Origin: Stappia indica
Lineage (GTDB): Bacteria; Pseudomonadota; Alphaproteobacteria; Rhizobiales; Stappiaceae
Assembly (NCBI RefSeq): GCF_020177335.1
Contig: NZ_JAIVMG010000015.1
Span: forward strand, 1-64,000
Direction of reading: 5' to 3'
Length of the DNA: 64,000 nucleotides
Shown piece after piece: positions 17,935-28,012 of this stretch (within the stretch, counting starts at the first letter, position 1; every line of letters begins with the position of its first letter). The notes under the pieces are model-generated. The model saw only the letters and a list, made by a program, of their open reading frames with translations, did no database searches and was not told where the DNA came from. The translations under genes and the position numbers were made by a program.

Positions 17935-19758
17935 ATGCAACTGCGCAATATCGCCATCATTGCCCATGTCGATCATGGCAAGACCACGTTGATTGACGTG
18001 CTCCTGAAGCAATCCGGCTCCTTCCGCGACAACCAGCGGACCGAAGAGCGGATGATGGATTCCAACGATCTTGAGCGGGAGCGCGGCATCACCATTCTCG
18101 CCAAGGTCACCTCGCTGACCCATGGCGACACCCGGATCAACATCGTCGACACCCCCGGCCACGCCGATTTCGGCGGCGAGGTGGAGCGTATCCTGCACAT
18201 GGTCGACGGTGTCGTCCTGCTTGTCGATGCGGCGGAAGGTCCCATGCCGCAGACCAAGTTCGTGCTCGGCAAGGCGCTGAAGCTCGGGCTTCGCCCGATC
18301 GTCGCGATCAACAAGATCGACAAGCCGGACCAGCGCTCCGAGGAAGTCCTCGACGAGGTGTTCGACCTGTTCGCCGCCCTCGATGCCGATGAGGAGCAGC
18401 TCGACTTCCCGGTGCTCTACGGCTCGGCCAAGCAGGGCTGGATGGCCGCCGATCCGGACGGGCCGAAGGACAGCATGGACCCGCTGTTCGATCTGGTTGA
18501 AAAGCACATTCCCGCCCCGGCGGCCGAGGAAGGCGCTTTCCGCATGCTGGCGACCACCGTCCAGCCGAACCCGTTCCTCGGCCGGATTCTCACTGGCCGC
18601 GTCATCTCCGGCGAGGCGGTGCCGAACATGGCCGTCAAGGCCCTGTCCCGCGACGGCAAGACCGTCGAAACGGGGCGCATTTCCAAGGTGCTCGCCTTCC
18701 GCGGTCTGGAGCGCCAGCCGATCGACAAGGCGGTCGCCGGTGACATCATCTCCATCGCCGGCCTGCAGGAAGCCACCGTTTCCGACACGATCTGCGCGCC
18801 GGAAGTCGGCGAGCCGCTGCCGGCCCAGCCGATCGACCCGCCAACCCTGTCCATGACCTTCCACGTCAACGACGGTCCACTCGCCGGCACCGAGGGCGAC
18901 AAGGTGCAGTCGCGCGTCATCCGCAAGCGGCTGATGGACGAGGCGGAAGGCAACGTGGCGCTGACGGTCGAGGATTCCCCCGAGGCCGATGCCTTCATCG
19001 TCTCCGGACGCGGCGAGTTGCAGCTTGCCATCCTGATCGAGAACATGCGCCGCGAGGGCTTCGAGCTGTGCGTCGGCCGGCCGCGCGTGGTGTTCCAGAC
19101 CGCCGAGGACGGCACCCGTCTGGAGCCGATCGAGGAAGTGACCATCGACGTCGACGAGGAGCATTCCGGCGTCGTCGTGCAGAAGCTGTCGGAGCGCAAG
19201 GGCGAGCTCCTGGAAATGCGCCCCTCCGGCGCCGGCCGCACCCGGCTGGTGTTCCATGCCCCGACCCGTGGCCTGATCGGCTACCTGTCCGAGCTCCTGT
19301 CCGACACCCGTGGCACGGCGATCTTCAACCGCGTCTTCCACGACTATGCGCCGTTCAAGGGCGAGATCGCCGGCCGGCACACCGGTGCACTGATCTCCAA
19401 TGGCGACGGCGAGGCCGTGGCCTATGCCCTGTTCAACCTGGAAGATCGCGGCCCGATGCTGATCGACCCGGGCGTCAAGGTGTACCGGGGCATGTTGATC
19501 GGCGAGCATACGCGCGGCAATGACCTTGAGGTCAATGTGCTGAAGGGCAAGCAGCTCAGCAACGTGCGCTCCTCCGGCAAGGACGAAGCGGTGCGGCTGA
19601 CGACGCCGATCCGCCTGTCGCTCGAAGCCGCGCTGTCCTACATCACCGATGACGAGCTGGTCGAGGTGACGCCGCAAACCATCCGCCTGCGCAAGGCCCT
19701 GCTCGATCCGAACGACCGCCGCCGCGCCGAGCGCGCCGCAGGCAAGGCCGCCGGCTGA
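17935..19758 (+). CDS. typA: Ribosome-associated GTPase TypA/BipA
   Basis: A 607-residue translational GTPase that binds the ribosome and aids 50S assembly and growth under stress and at low temperature. G1 AHVDHGKTTL (about 10-19), the switch region ERERGITI, G3 DTPGHADFGGEV and G4 NKIDK are intact. The EF-G-like domain V and the BipA C-terminal domain follow. GGAG lies eight bases before the ATG. The length is typical. It is monocistronic, ending at a strong terminator. Confidence 0.96.
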   Translation: MQLRNIAIIAHVDHGKTTLIDVLLKQSGSFRDNQRTEERMMDSNDLERERGITILAKVTSLTHGDTRINIVDTPGHADFGGEVERILHMVDGVVLLVDAAEGPMPQTKFVLGKALKLGLRPIVAINKIDKPDQRSEEVLDEVFDLFAALDADEEQLDFPVLYGSAKQGWMAADPDGPKDSMDPLFDLVEKHIPAPAAEEGAFRMLATTVQPNPFLGRILTGRVISGEAVPNMAVKALSRDGKTVETGRISKVLAFRGLERQPIDKAVAGDIISIAGLQEATVSDTICAPEVGEPLPAQPIDPPTLSMTFHVNDGPLAGTEGDKVQSRVIRKRLMDEAEGNVALTVEDSPEADAFIVSGRGELQLAILIENMRREGFELCVGRPRVVFQTAEDGTRLEPIEEVTIDVDEEHSGVVVQKLSERKGELLEMRPSGAGRTRLVFHAPTRGLIGYLSELLSDTRGTAIFNRVFHDYAPFKGEIAGRHTGALISNGDGEAVAYALFNLEDRGPMLIDPGVKVYRGMLIGEHTRGNDLEVNVLKGKQLSNVRSSGKDEAVRLTTPIRLSLEAALSYITDDELVEVTPQTIRLRKALLDPNDRRRAERAAGKAAG

Positions 19759-19795
19759 TCCGGCCGGAAAGCCCCCCAGAAAGACCTCAATGACA

Positions 19796-19829
19796 AAAAA
19801 GGCGCGGCCCTCACGGACCGCGCCTTTTT
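19796..19829. terminator. Bidirectional intrinsic terminator
   Basis: AAAAAGGCGCGG and CCGCGCCTTTTT form a perfect 12-bp stem around a 10-base loop. A and T runs on either side make it active on both strands. It ends typA on the plus strand and the MFS gene on the minus strand. Confidence 0.9.
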
Positions 19830-19857
19830 CAATGGATCGACTGCGAGGCAGGGCGGA

Positions 19858-21234
19858 TCAGCCCGCGTGGGGATCTCGCACCCGCGTCAGCAACACCAGC
19901 CCGACGCTGAAGAACAGGAGGATCACCGCCATGCCGGCGGCCTGGTTGAGCGTCGCCGCCGTGACAACGCCGACGGCGAGCGGCGCGAGGAAGCTCGTCA
20001 CCTTGCCCGACAGCGCGAACAGGCCGAAGTATTTCGTCAACTCGCCGCGCGGCACCAGATGGATCAGCAAGGTGCGCGAGGCCGCCTGCAACGGTCCGGC
20101 GACGGCGCCAAGCAGCCCGCCCAGCACCAGGAACACCTGTTCCGGCAAGGTGGTGAACAGCCCGGCCCCATCGGCCGGCGCCACGTTGATCACGAAGAAC
20201 ACCGTCTGCCGGTCGACGGAGACCAGCCCGAGCCCGCACAGGATCAGGATCAGAAGCGCACCGGCAATCACCGGCCTCGGCCCGAACAGGTCATCGAGCC
20301 GCCCGCCGAGAAAGGCACCGAGCGTTCCGGTGATGGTCAGCAGGATGCCGAAGGTGCCGATCTCGATGGTCGACCAGCCGAGCACCCCGGCGGCATAAAT
20401 GCCGCCGAAGGCAAAGAGCGCCACCAGTCCGTCCTTGTAGACCATGTTGGCGACAAGGAAGAGAAAGACATTGCGGTCGGCGCGAGCGCCGCGCGCGGTC
20501 TCGCCGAGATCGGCAAGCCCCTGGCGAACCGCCGCCTTCAAGGCAACCGCCCGGCGCGGCACATCGGGCACGAACAGGAACAGCGGCAGCACGAACACCA
20601 GATACCACAGAGCCGAGAATGGCCCCGAGGCCCGGTCGCCGGCCCGGGTCGCCGGATCGAGCCCAAGGATCGGATCGAGCCCGAGCAGGGTCTTGCCCGT
20701 CTCCGGATTGGCCGCCATCAGCCCAAGCGCCAGCACCAGCGATATCAACCCGCCGGCATAGCCCACCGCCCAGCCACTGCCCGACAGCCGCCCCAGCCGA
20801 TGCGTCGGCACCAGATCCGGCATCATCGCATTGGTGAAGACCGTGGCGAACTCGACCCCGAGCGTCGCAACGGCGAAGCCGGTCAGAGCCACGGCAACGC
20901 CGAAGCCGCTGCCCGGTTCGGCGAAATAGAGCAGCAGACAGCCCAGAACCAACGGCACGGAAAACGCCCCGATCCAGGGCTTGCGCGCACCGGTCTTGTC
21001 GGCGACCGCGCCGAGCACCGGCGCGAGCAGCGCGATCATCAGCCCGGCCGCCGCGGTGGCATAGCCCCACAACGCCTGCCCCTCCGCCGGGCTGGATGCC
21101 ACGGCGGAGGCAAAATAGGGCGCGAACACGAAGGTGGTGACCAGCGTGAAGAACGGCTGCGCCGCCCAGTCGAACAGCACCCAGCTGGCGACCGCGACGC
21201 GGCCGCCAGAGGGCATGCAATGGGCTTCGCTCAC
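19858..21234 (-). CDS. MFS transporter, UMF1 family
   Basis: A 458-residue membrane protein with about 11-12 hydrophobic segments. VLFDWAAQPFFTLVTTFVFAPYF at the start and the loop AVADKTGARKPWIGAF are typical of the UMF1 family (related to yeast Atg22, a vacuolar amino-acid exporter). The start overlaps the stop of the NAD-glutamate dehydrogenase gene as ATGA. That coupling hints at transport of amino acids linked to glutamate turnover, which is inference. Confidence 0.85.
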   Translation of the reverse strand: MSEAHCMPSGGRVAVASWVLFDWAAQPFFTLVTTFVFAPYFASAVASSPAEGQALWGYATAAAGLMIALLAPVLGAVADKTGARKPWIGAFSVPLVLGCLLLYFAEPGSGFGVAVALTGFAVATLGVEFATVFTNAMMPDLVPTHRLGRLSGSGWAVGYAGGLISLVLALGLMAANPETGKTLLGLDPILGLDPATRAGDRASGPFSALWYLVFVLPLFLFVPDVPRRAVALKAAVRQGLADLGETARGARADRNVFLFLVANMVYKDGLVALFAFGGIYAAGVLGWSTIEIGTFGILLTITGTLGAFLGGRLDDLFGPRPVIAGALLILILCGLGLVSVDRQTVFFVINVAPADGAGLFTTLPEQVFLVLGGLLGAVAGPLQAASRTLLIHLVPRGELTKYFGLFALSGKVTSFLAPLAVGVVTAATLNQAAGMAVILLFFSVGLVLLTRVRDPHAG

Positions 21235-24200
21235 CGGGCCAGTTCGGCCAGCAAGCTTGCCGCGACGGAGAACTTCGACACCGTCAGGTCACCCTCGACG
21301 ATCTCGTTGGCCGCCCGGGCGGTGCGCTCCACCCGGATTTCATTGGCCTCCAGCCAGTTCTCGAACCCATTCGCACCCAGCGCCTGAGCGGTGATCTGGC
21401 GGTGGGCGTCGGCGAGCAGCGCCCGCGCCCGGTCGAGCGCCAGCCCGTCGTAATAGTCGTGGATCGACAGGCCGCGCGCCTTGGCCTCCATGGCACCGAG
21501 GCGGAAATGCCCCGCCGCCTTGAAGAACACCTCGGCCACATCCGCCAGCGGCCGGTCGACCTGCTCGGCGACAAGGACGATGTCCGGGATCTCGGTTTCC
21601 ACCGGCAGCCGGGCGATCCGGGCGGCGAGTGCCTCCGGCACGCCTCCTTCGACCAGCCGCGCGGTTTCCGCCGCCAGCCCCTCGCGCATCGCCTCGTTGA
21701 CGATGCCCGTCAGCGTTGGCGCCACCGCGTCGATGCCGTCCCGGAACCGGCCGATCACCGCTTCCAGCCCGTCCTCGAAGTCGACGTTGCGCAGGAACCA
21801 GACCGTCTGGTCGAGCACCAGATCCTGCACCGCGCGATAGAGCGACAGCTGCAGCGCGCCATCGATATGCGTGTCCAGCCTGTCGATCTCGGTGTTCAGG
21901 TCGGTCAGGCCATAGGCATCGCGCACCGCCGCGAAGGCCTGGGCGATCCGGGCGAAATCGGCTCCGGTCTGATCGGCGATCCGGGTCGGGAAGGTCGGTC
22001 CGCCCCGGTTGATCATCGAGTTCGCCAGCATGGTGGCGATGATCTCCCGCCGCAGCCGGTGTCCCGCGATTTCCTCCGCATAGGTCTCCTGCATGGCAAC
22101 CGGGAAGTAGCGGAACAGCTCCTTGGCCAGATAGCTGTCATCCGGCACGGAGCTTTCCAGCAACCGATCGTAGAGGGTGAGCTTGGCATAGGCCAGCAGC
22201 ACCCCGATCTCCGCCCGGGTCAGGAAGCTCTCGGCAAGCTGCAACTCATCCAGCGCCGCCTCGTCCGGCAACTGCTCCACCGCACGGTCGAGCAGACCCG
22301 CCTGTTCGAGCTGGCGCATCATCCGCCGCTGATAGCCGAAGTCCTCCATGCCCCGCGCCTCGGCAAGGCTGATCGCCAGGGTCTGCAGGTAGTTGTTGCG
22401 CAGCACCAGCCCCGCCACCTCGTCCGTCATTTCCGACAGGAGATGGTTGCGCGCGGTCAGGGTCAACTTGTTGGTCCGCACCGCCGCGCCCAGCGCGATC
22501 TTGATGTTGACCTCCACGTCTGACGAATTGACGCCGGCCGAGTTGTCGATCGCATCGGAGTTGCAGCGGCCGCCGTGCCGGTTGAAGGCGATGCGCGCAA
22601 GCTGGGTCATGCCGAGGTTCGCACCCTCGCCGATCACCTTGGCGCCCACCTCGGCCGCAGTCACGCGGATGGCGTCGTTGGCCCGGTCGCCCACATCCGC
22701 ATCGCTCTCGCTGGCGGCGCGGATATAGGTGCCGATGCCGCCGAACCAGAACAGATCCACCGACATGCGCAGGATCGCGTTCATCACCTCATGCGGTGTC
22801 GCCTTGGCCTTGCCGATACCCAGCATCGCCTGTACTTCCGCCGAGAGCGGGATCGATTTCGCTTGCCGCGAGAACACCCCGCCGCCCTTGGAAATCAGCG
22901 CCGCATTGTAGTCGTTCCAGGACGAGCGCCCCAGATCGAACACCCGCTTGCGCTCCTCCCAGCTCGCCTCCGGATCCGGATCCGGGTCGAGGAAGATGTC
23001 GCGGTGATCAAACGCGGCCACCAGCCGGATCGCCCGCGACAACAACATGCCGTTGCCGAACACGTCGCCCGACATGTCGCCGACGCCGGCGACGGTGAAG
23101 GGCTCGCACTGGATATCCTTGTTCATCTCCCGGAAATGCCGCTTGACCGCTTCCCAGGCGCCCCGGGCGGTGATGCCCATCTTCTTGTGGTCGTAGCCGG
23201 CGGACCCGCCGGAGGCGAAGGCATCGCCGAGCCAGAAGTTGCGGCTTTCGGAAATCGCATTCGCCGTGTCGGAGAAGCTTGCCGTGCCCTTGTCGGCGGC
23301 AACCACCAGATACGGATCGTCCTCATCGTGACGCACCACCCGCTCCGGCGGCCAGATCTTGTCGCCGCTGAGGTTGTCGGTGACGTCCAGCAGCGAGGAA
23401 ATGAAGATCTTGTAGGCCTTGGTGCCCTCGGCGAAGATCTCCTCGCGCGACCCGCCGACCGGCAGATTCTTGGGCACGAACCCGCCCTTGGCGCCGACCG
23501 GCACGATCACCGCGTTCTTCACCTGCTGCGCCTTGACCAGGCCCAGCACCTCGGTGCGGAAATCCTGCGACCGGTCGGACCAGCGCAGACCGCCGCGCGC
23601 CACCTTGCCGAAGCGCAGATGCACGCCTTCCACCCGCGGGCTGTAGACGAAGATCTCGCGGAACGGGCGCGGCCGGGGCAATTCGTCGATGCGCTGCGGA
23701 TCGAGCTTGAAGGCGAAGGTCGGCTTCGGCTGACCATGCACGTCGAGCTGGAAGAAGTTGGTCCGCAGCACCGCGTCGATGACATTTTCGAACCGGCGCA
23801 GGATCCGGTCGTCGTCGAGGCTTTCCACCCCGTCGAAGACATCAGCCAGTTCCTGCTCCAGCTGCGCCGCCACCAGCGCGCGATCCTCATCGCCCGGTTC
23901 GGGGTCACAACGCAGGTGGAACAGCTCCACCAGCTTGCTCGCCACATCGCAATAGCGGTTCAGGGTCCGCCACATGTAGTCTTCCGAGTAACGGATCCCG
24001 GCCTGACGCAGGTAGCGCGACAGCGCCCGCAGCATGGCGACATCGCGCCAGGCAAGTCCGGCGTTGAGCACCAGCGCGTTGTACCCGTCCGATTCCGACT
24101 GCCCGCGCCAGATCGCCATGAACAGCGCTTCGAGCCGGCCCTTCAGATCGTCATCGAGCAGAAGGTCGTCGCCGCTGGCCGCCTCCAGCGTCAGCTCATG

Positions 24201-26027
24201 CAGATAGGCCAGCGGCCGGTCCGCCGGGGTGACCCGGTAGGTCCGCTCGTTGATGACGCGGAAACCCATGTTCTCCAGGATCGGCACCCGGGCCGACAGC
24301 GGGATCGGCACCAGATGGTGATAGACCTTGAGCGTCACCCGGCGCGGCGCATCCTCCGGGCGCTGGGAGAAGGTCAGCGCCGTGTCCGCCTCATCGGACA
24401 GCTTTTCCACGATGCCGATGTCCGACAGCGCCGCCTCGCCGCCATAGGTTTCCTTGTAGCCGGCCTGGAAGGCGTCGGCATAGCGCGTGGCCTGCTCCAC
24501 CGCCCGGTTGCCGCCATAGGCGACGCGCAGCACGTCGCGGAAATCGTCGGCCCAGGTCCGCACGATACCGGTGACCGCCTGCTCCAGATCCTCCTGGCTG
24601 GGGTCCGGGGTCTCGCCTTCATCGCGGCCGATGATGAAATGCACCCGCGCCAGCGGACCTTCCGGGTAGGACACGTACCAGGCCGACAGGCGCCCGTCAT
24701 AGACCCGGGCGAAATAGTCGCCGACCTTCAGCCGGACCTCGGTGGTGTAGCGGTCGCGCGGCACATAGCACAGGATCGACACGAACCGGTCGAACTTGTC
24801 CCGCCGCGCCAGCACGCGGATGCGCGGACGCTCGTCCAGTTGCAGGATCGAGGTGGCGAAGTAGTAGAGCAGGTCCACGTCGACCTGGAACAGTTCGTCA
24901 CGCGGATAGCTTTCCAGAACGTTCAGCAGAGCGCGGCCGGAGTGGCTTTCCGGATCGTACCCGGCCTGGTTCAGCACCGCGTCGATCTTCCGGCGCAGGA
25001 AGGGAATGTTCTTGGTCGACAGGGTGTAGGCGGTCGCCGTCAACAGCCCGACGATGCGCAACTCGCCCGCCAGTTCGCCATTCTCATCGAACAGCTTGAC
25101 GCCGACATAGTCCATGTGCACCCGGCGGTGCACCCGGCTCTTCACATTCGCCTTGGCGATGATCAGGGGTTCGGGCTTGATCAGGAAGTCGCGGATCTCC
25201 GGGGTCATCACCACGAATTCGGACCCGCGGCGCAGCACCCGCACCTCCGGGTCGGCCAGCAGGCCGAGCCCCGTGCCCTTCTTCAAGGACAGTTCGCCCT
25301 CGGCGGCGCCGCCCTCGAAATAGTATTCCCGCATGCCCAGCAGGATGAAATTGTCCGCAGCCAGCCATTCCAGGAACTGGACCGCCTCGCCGAGCTCAGC
25401 GGCCGGCACCGGCGGCGGCGTCTCCTTGAAGGTGGCGATCGCCTGCACCAATCGCTCGCGCATCGGCACCCAGTCGTCGACGGCGGAGCGCACATCGCGC
25501 ATCACCGCCTCCAGCCGCTCCCGCAGTCCGGTGCGCTCCACATCCGCATCGATCCGCGCCACATGCATGTGAATGAGGCTTTCGCGCCGGTATCCGGCCT
25601 TCTTGCTGCGAACAATGCCGTGGCAGGCGATCAGCCCGCCCTTGTCGTCGCGCTCCACCGTCAGGATCGGGTGCAGCACCAGCCGCACCTCCAGGCCGCT
25701 CGCCTGCAACTCGCCCATCACGGAATCGACCAGGAACGGCATGTTGTCGTTGACGACCTCGATCACGGTGACGTCGCCCGTGCGCCCGCCCTCGATCTTG
25801 AAGTCCGGATTGTAGATGTTGATCCGATGCGTTCCGATCGGATGGGTTGCCATGTCGGCCCAGGCGACCTCGGCGATGGCGACAAGCTCTTCCGGTGTGT
25901 AGCTGACGAGATCCTCGGCGGCACCGCGTGCGAACAAATCGCGCGCAAAGGCCGCCAGATCGGGCGCGAGACCCGCGACCACCGCCTCGATGAGCCGGAC
26001 CTTTGCTTGCTCTTGTCCTTCGGGCAT
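21231..26027 (-). CDS. gdhZ: NAD-specific glutamate dehydrogenase, large (about 180 kDa) type
   Basis: A very large 1598-residue NAD-dependent enzyme that deaminates glutamate to 2-oxoglutarate and ammonia, mainly a catabolic reaction. The N-terminal half carries ACT-like regulatory segments. The catalytic part includes IVPVGAKGGFVPKNLP, the VAADKGTASFSDTAN block and GVGDMSGDVFGNGMLLSRA. The ATG at 26027 is chosen for AGGGGG five bases upstream, against an ATG nine codons earlier. Caulobacter, Pseudomonas and Streptomyces enzymes of this class are of similar size. The MFS gene downstream is translationally coupled. Confidence 0.96.
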   Translation of the reverse strand: MPEGQEQAKVRLIEAVVAGLAPDLAAFARDLFARGAAEDLVSYTPEELVAIAEVAWADMATHPIGTHRINIYNPDFKIEGGRTGDVTVIEVVNDNMPFLVDSVMGELQASGLEVRLVLHPILTVERDDKGGLIACHGIVRSKKAGYRRESLIHMHVARIDADVERTGLRERLEAVMRDVRSAVDDWVPMRERLVQAIATFKETPPPVPAAELGEAVQFLEWLAADNFILLGMREYYFEGGAAEGELSLKKGTGLGLLADPEVRVLRRGSEFVVMTPEIRDFLIKPEPLIIAKANVKSRVHRRVHMDYVGVKLFDENGELAGELRIVGLLTATAYTLSTKNIPFLRRKIDAVLNQAGYDPESHSGRALLNVLESYPRDELFQVDVDLLYYFATSILQLDERPRIRVLARRDKFDRFVSILCYVPRDRYTTEVRLKVGDYFARVYDGRLSAWYVSYPEGPLARVHFIIGRDEGETPDPSQEDLEQAVTGIVRTWADDFRDVLRVAYGGNRAVEQATRYADAFQAGYKETYGGEAALSDIGIVEKLSDEADTALTFSQRPEDAPRRVTLKVYHHLVPIPLSARVPILENMGFRVINERTYRVTPADRPLAYLHELTLEAASGDDLLLDDDLKGRLEALFMAIWRGQSESDGYNALVLNAGLAWRDVAMLRALSRYLRQAGIRYSEDYMWRTLNRYCDVASKLVELFHLRCDPEPGDEDRALVAAQLEQELADVFDGVESLDDDRILRRFENVIDAVLRTNFFQLDVHGQPKPTFAFKLDPQRIDELPRPRPFREIFVYSPRVEGVHLRFGKVARGGLRWSDRSQDFRTEVLGLVKAQQVKNAVIVPVGAKGGFVPKNLPVGGSREEIFAEGTKAYKIFISSLLDVTDNLSGDKIWPPERVVRHDEDDPYLVVAADKGTASFSDTANAISESRNFWLGDAFASGGSAGYDHKKMGITARGAWEAVKRHFREMNKDIQCEPFTVAGVGDMSGDVFGNGMLLSRAIRLVAAFDHRDIFLDPDPDPEASWEERKRVFDLGRSSWNDYNAALISKGGGVFSRQAKSIPLSAEVQAMLGIGKAKATPHEVMNAILRMSVDLFWFGGIGTYIRAASESDADVGDRANDAIRVTAAEVGAKVIGEGANLGMTQLARIAFNRHGGRCNSDAIDNSAGVNSSDVEVNIKIALGAAVRTNKLTLTARNHLLSEMTDEVAGLVLRNNYLQTLAISLAEARGMEDFGYQRRMMRQLEQAGLLDRAVEQLPDEAALDELQLAESFLTRAEIGVLLAYAKLTLYDRLLESSVPDDSYLAKELFRYFPVAMQETYAEEIAGHRLRREIIATMLANSMINRGGPTFPTRIADQTGADFARIAQAFAAVRDAYGLTDLNTEIDRLDTHIDGALQLSLYRAVQDLVLDQTVWFLRNVDFEDGLEAVIGRFRDGIDAVAPTLTGIVNEAMREGLAAETARLVEGGVPEALAARIARLPVETEIPDIVLVAEQVDRPLADVAEVFFKAAGHFRLGAMEAKARGLSIHDYYDGLALDRARALLADAHRQITAQALGANGFENWLEANEIRVERTARAANEIVEGDLTVSKFSVAASLLAELAR

Positions 26028-26265
26028 TTTTCCCCCTAGAGCCATTTCTGGCATTCACTGCTGTTTGTGATTTCGACACCGGAGCGGCCACCTGGCCGTC
26101 GGAACTGATTCGCCGGTCGCTATCTCCGACAAACGGCCCCATGCTAGGCCGAGTTGTCGTCCGATGTAATCACTTCATGCGCCGCGATCCACCGATCACG
26201 GCGGACAAACGGACGATTGGGTAAATGGCGGCGCATTTGCCGTCTGTTTTCGGGAGGAGAACTGC

Positions 26266-26838
26266 ATGAACGACGCGACCAGCCCCATCGCCTTGACCCT
26301 GGCGCAGGAAACCGAGCTCGGCCCCGAGACCGAGGCCTATTTCGCCAAATGCGAGGAAAAACTCGGCATGGTGCCCAATGTGCTGCGCGCCTATGCCTTC
26401 AACGAGGACAAGCTGCGCGCCTTCACCGCCATGTACAATGACCTGATGCTGGCCGACAGCGGGCTGAGCAAGCTGGAGCGGGAGATGATCGCCGTCGCCG
26501 TCTCCTCGGTGAACCGCTGCTTCTACTGTCTTACCGCTCATGGCGCGGCCGTGCGCCAATATTCCGGCGATCCGGAACTGGGCGAGCTGATGGTGATGAA
26601 CTACCGGGCCGCCGAGCTCGACCAGCGCCAGCGGGCCATGCTCGATTTTTCGGTGAAGCTGACCGAGCAACCCCATGCCATCGTCGAGGCGGATCGCGAG
26701 GCCCTGCGCGCGGCCGGCTTTTCCGACCGGGATATCTGGGACATCGCCGCGGTGGCCGCCTTTTTCAACATGTCCAACCGGGTCGCCGCCGCCACCGACA
26801 TGCGGCCCAATCCGGAGTATCATGGCCAGGCCCGCTGA
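26266..26838 (+). CDS. AhpD-like peroxidase-related protein (CMD family)
   Basis: A 190-residue alkylhydroperoxidase/carboxymuconolactone-decarboxylase family protein. The catalytic block is NRCFYCLTAHG, giving Cys85, Cys88 and His92. The C-terminal DIWDIAAVAAFFNMSNRVA is the second family signature of the uncharacterised peroxidase-related subgroup. A strong site GGAGGAG precedes the ATG. It is monocistronic, and its electron donor is unknown. It adds to the peroxide-defence genes in this region. Confidence 0.88.
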   Translation: MNDATSPIALTLAQETELGPETEAYFAKCEEKLGMVPNVLRAYAFNEDKLRAFTAMYNDLMLADSGLSKLEREMIAVAVSSVNRCFYCLTAHGAAVRQYSGDPELGELMVMNYRAAELDQRQRAMLDFSVKLTEQPHAIVEADREALRAAGFSDRDIWDIAAVAAFFNMSNRVAAATDMRPNPEYHGQAR

Positions 26839-26895
26839 CAGACCCGCGGACATGCTCACGAACAGGCAACCGGGCAGCTCTCGGGCAGGAGAAGA

Positions 26896-26922
26896 ATGAC
26901 AAACCGGTCGCCGGTGGTGTAG
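26896..26922 (+). CDS. Possible 8-residue leader peptide upstream of argC
   Basis: A very short frame (MTNRSPVV) starts eight bases after an excellent AGGAGAAGA site and ends 108 bases before argC. A 7-bp hairpin CCGGGCG/CGCCCGG follows at 26935-26962. Only one Arg codon is present, so classical arginine attenuation is doubtful. It could equally be a chance frame. Confidence 0.25.
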   Translation: MTNRSPVV

Positions 26923-27030
26923 AAGTCCGCCGAACCGGGCGTGGCATCGCCGCCGCGCCCGGCGAAATCAGTTACGCCTGCCAGGTTTTGCGCCTGGAAG
27001 TCAGAGGCGTCCACCAACGGAGAGAAGGAC

Positions 27031-27981
27031 ATGGTCGCGAAAGTGTTCATCGACGGCGAAGCCGGCACGACGGGTCTCCAGATCCGCGAGCGGCTGGCGC
27101 GTCGCCGCGACCTCGACCTCCTGTCGATCGCCCCGGAGCGGCGCAAGGACATTGCCGCCCGCGCCGAGCTTTTGCGCGAGGCGGATATCGCCATCCTCTG
27201 CCTGCCGGACGACGCGGCGCGCGAAAGCGTGTCGCTGATCGGCGATGCCGACACCCGGGTGATCGATGCCTCCACCGCCCATCGCACGGCGGAGGGCTGG
27301 GACTACGGCTTTGCCGAGATGGCTGCCGATCAGCGCGCGAAGATCGCCGCCTCGGCCCGGGTCGCCAACCCGGGCTGCTATCCGCAAGGGGTGATCGCCT
27401 GCCTGCGGCCGCTGATTTCCGCCGGCCTGCTGCCGGCCGATCTGCCGGTGACGGTCAATGCGATCTCCGGTTACAGCGGCGGCGGCCGCACGATGATCGA
27501 GGCCTATGAGGCCGAGGGCAACGCGGCCGCGGCCTACATGCCCTATGCGCTGACCCTCGACCACAAGCACCTGCCGGAAATGGGGCTGTACTCCGGGCTT
27601 ACGAGCACGCCCTTGTTCGTGCCGGCCGTCGGCAACTTCGCCCAAGGCATGGTGACCATGGTGCCGCTGCAACTCGGCGGCCTCGCCCGCGTCCCCACAG
27701 GCACGCAGCTGCATGCAGCGCTCACGGAGCATTACGGCAGCCTTGCGGGCAGCTTCGTCGATGTGGCGCCGCTCTCCCAGAGCGCCCGGCTGGACGAGTT
27801 GGACCCGGAAACCTTCAACGGCACCAACCGCATGCAGCTGCATGTCTTTGCCAATGACGCCCGCGCCCAGGCGGTGCTGGTCGCCGTATTCGACAATCTC
27901 GGCAAGGGCGCCTCCGGCGCCGCCGTACAGAACCTCAACCTGATGCTGGGTTGCGACAGCGCCACAAGCCTTGCCGCCTGA
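27031..27981 (+). CDS. argC: N-acetyl-gamma-glutamyl-phosphate reductase, type 2
   Basis: A 316-residue NADPH enzyme for the third step of arginine synthesis. It begins [19 protein letters not shown], the short-form ArgC2 nucleotide site. The active-site cysteine is Cys116 in ANPGCYPQG, and [12 protein letters not shown] follows. GAGAAGG is close to the ATG at 27031. The leuD start is 31 bases after its stop, so the two are probably cotranscribed although they serve different pathways. Confidence 0.95.
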   Translation: MVAKVFIDGEAGTTGLQIRERLARRRDLDLLSIAPERRKDIAARAELLREADIAILCLPDDAARESVSLIGDADTRVIDASTAHRTAEGWDYGFAEMAADQRAKIAASARVANPGCYPQGVIACLRPLISAGLLPADLPVTVNAISGYSGGGRTMIEAYEAEGNAAAAYMPYALTLDHKHLPEMGLYSGLTSTPLFVPAVGNFAQGMVTMVPLQLGGLARVPTGTQLHAALTEHYGSLAGSFVDVAPLSQSARLDELDPETFNGTNRMQLHVFANDARAQAVLVAVFDNLGKGASGAAVQNLNLMLGCDSATSLAA

Positions 27982-28012
27982 CCCGCGACTGACCTGCAGG
28001 AGACCTTGCGAA

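Noticed and set aside
22575-26039. Open plus-strand frame of 1154 codons antisense to the glutamate dehydrogenase gene
   Set aside because: Its translation is His/Arg/Gln-rich low complexity with no family motif; it is the usual antisense shadow of a high-GC gene.
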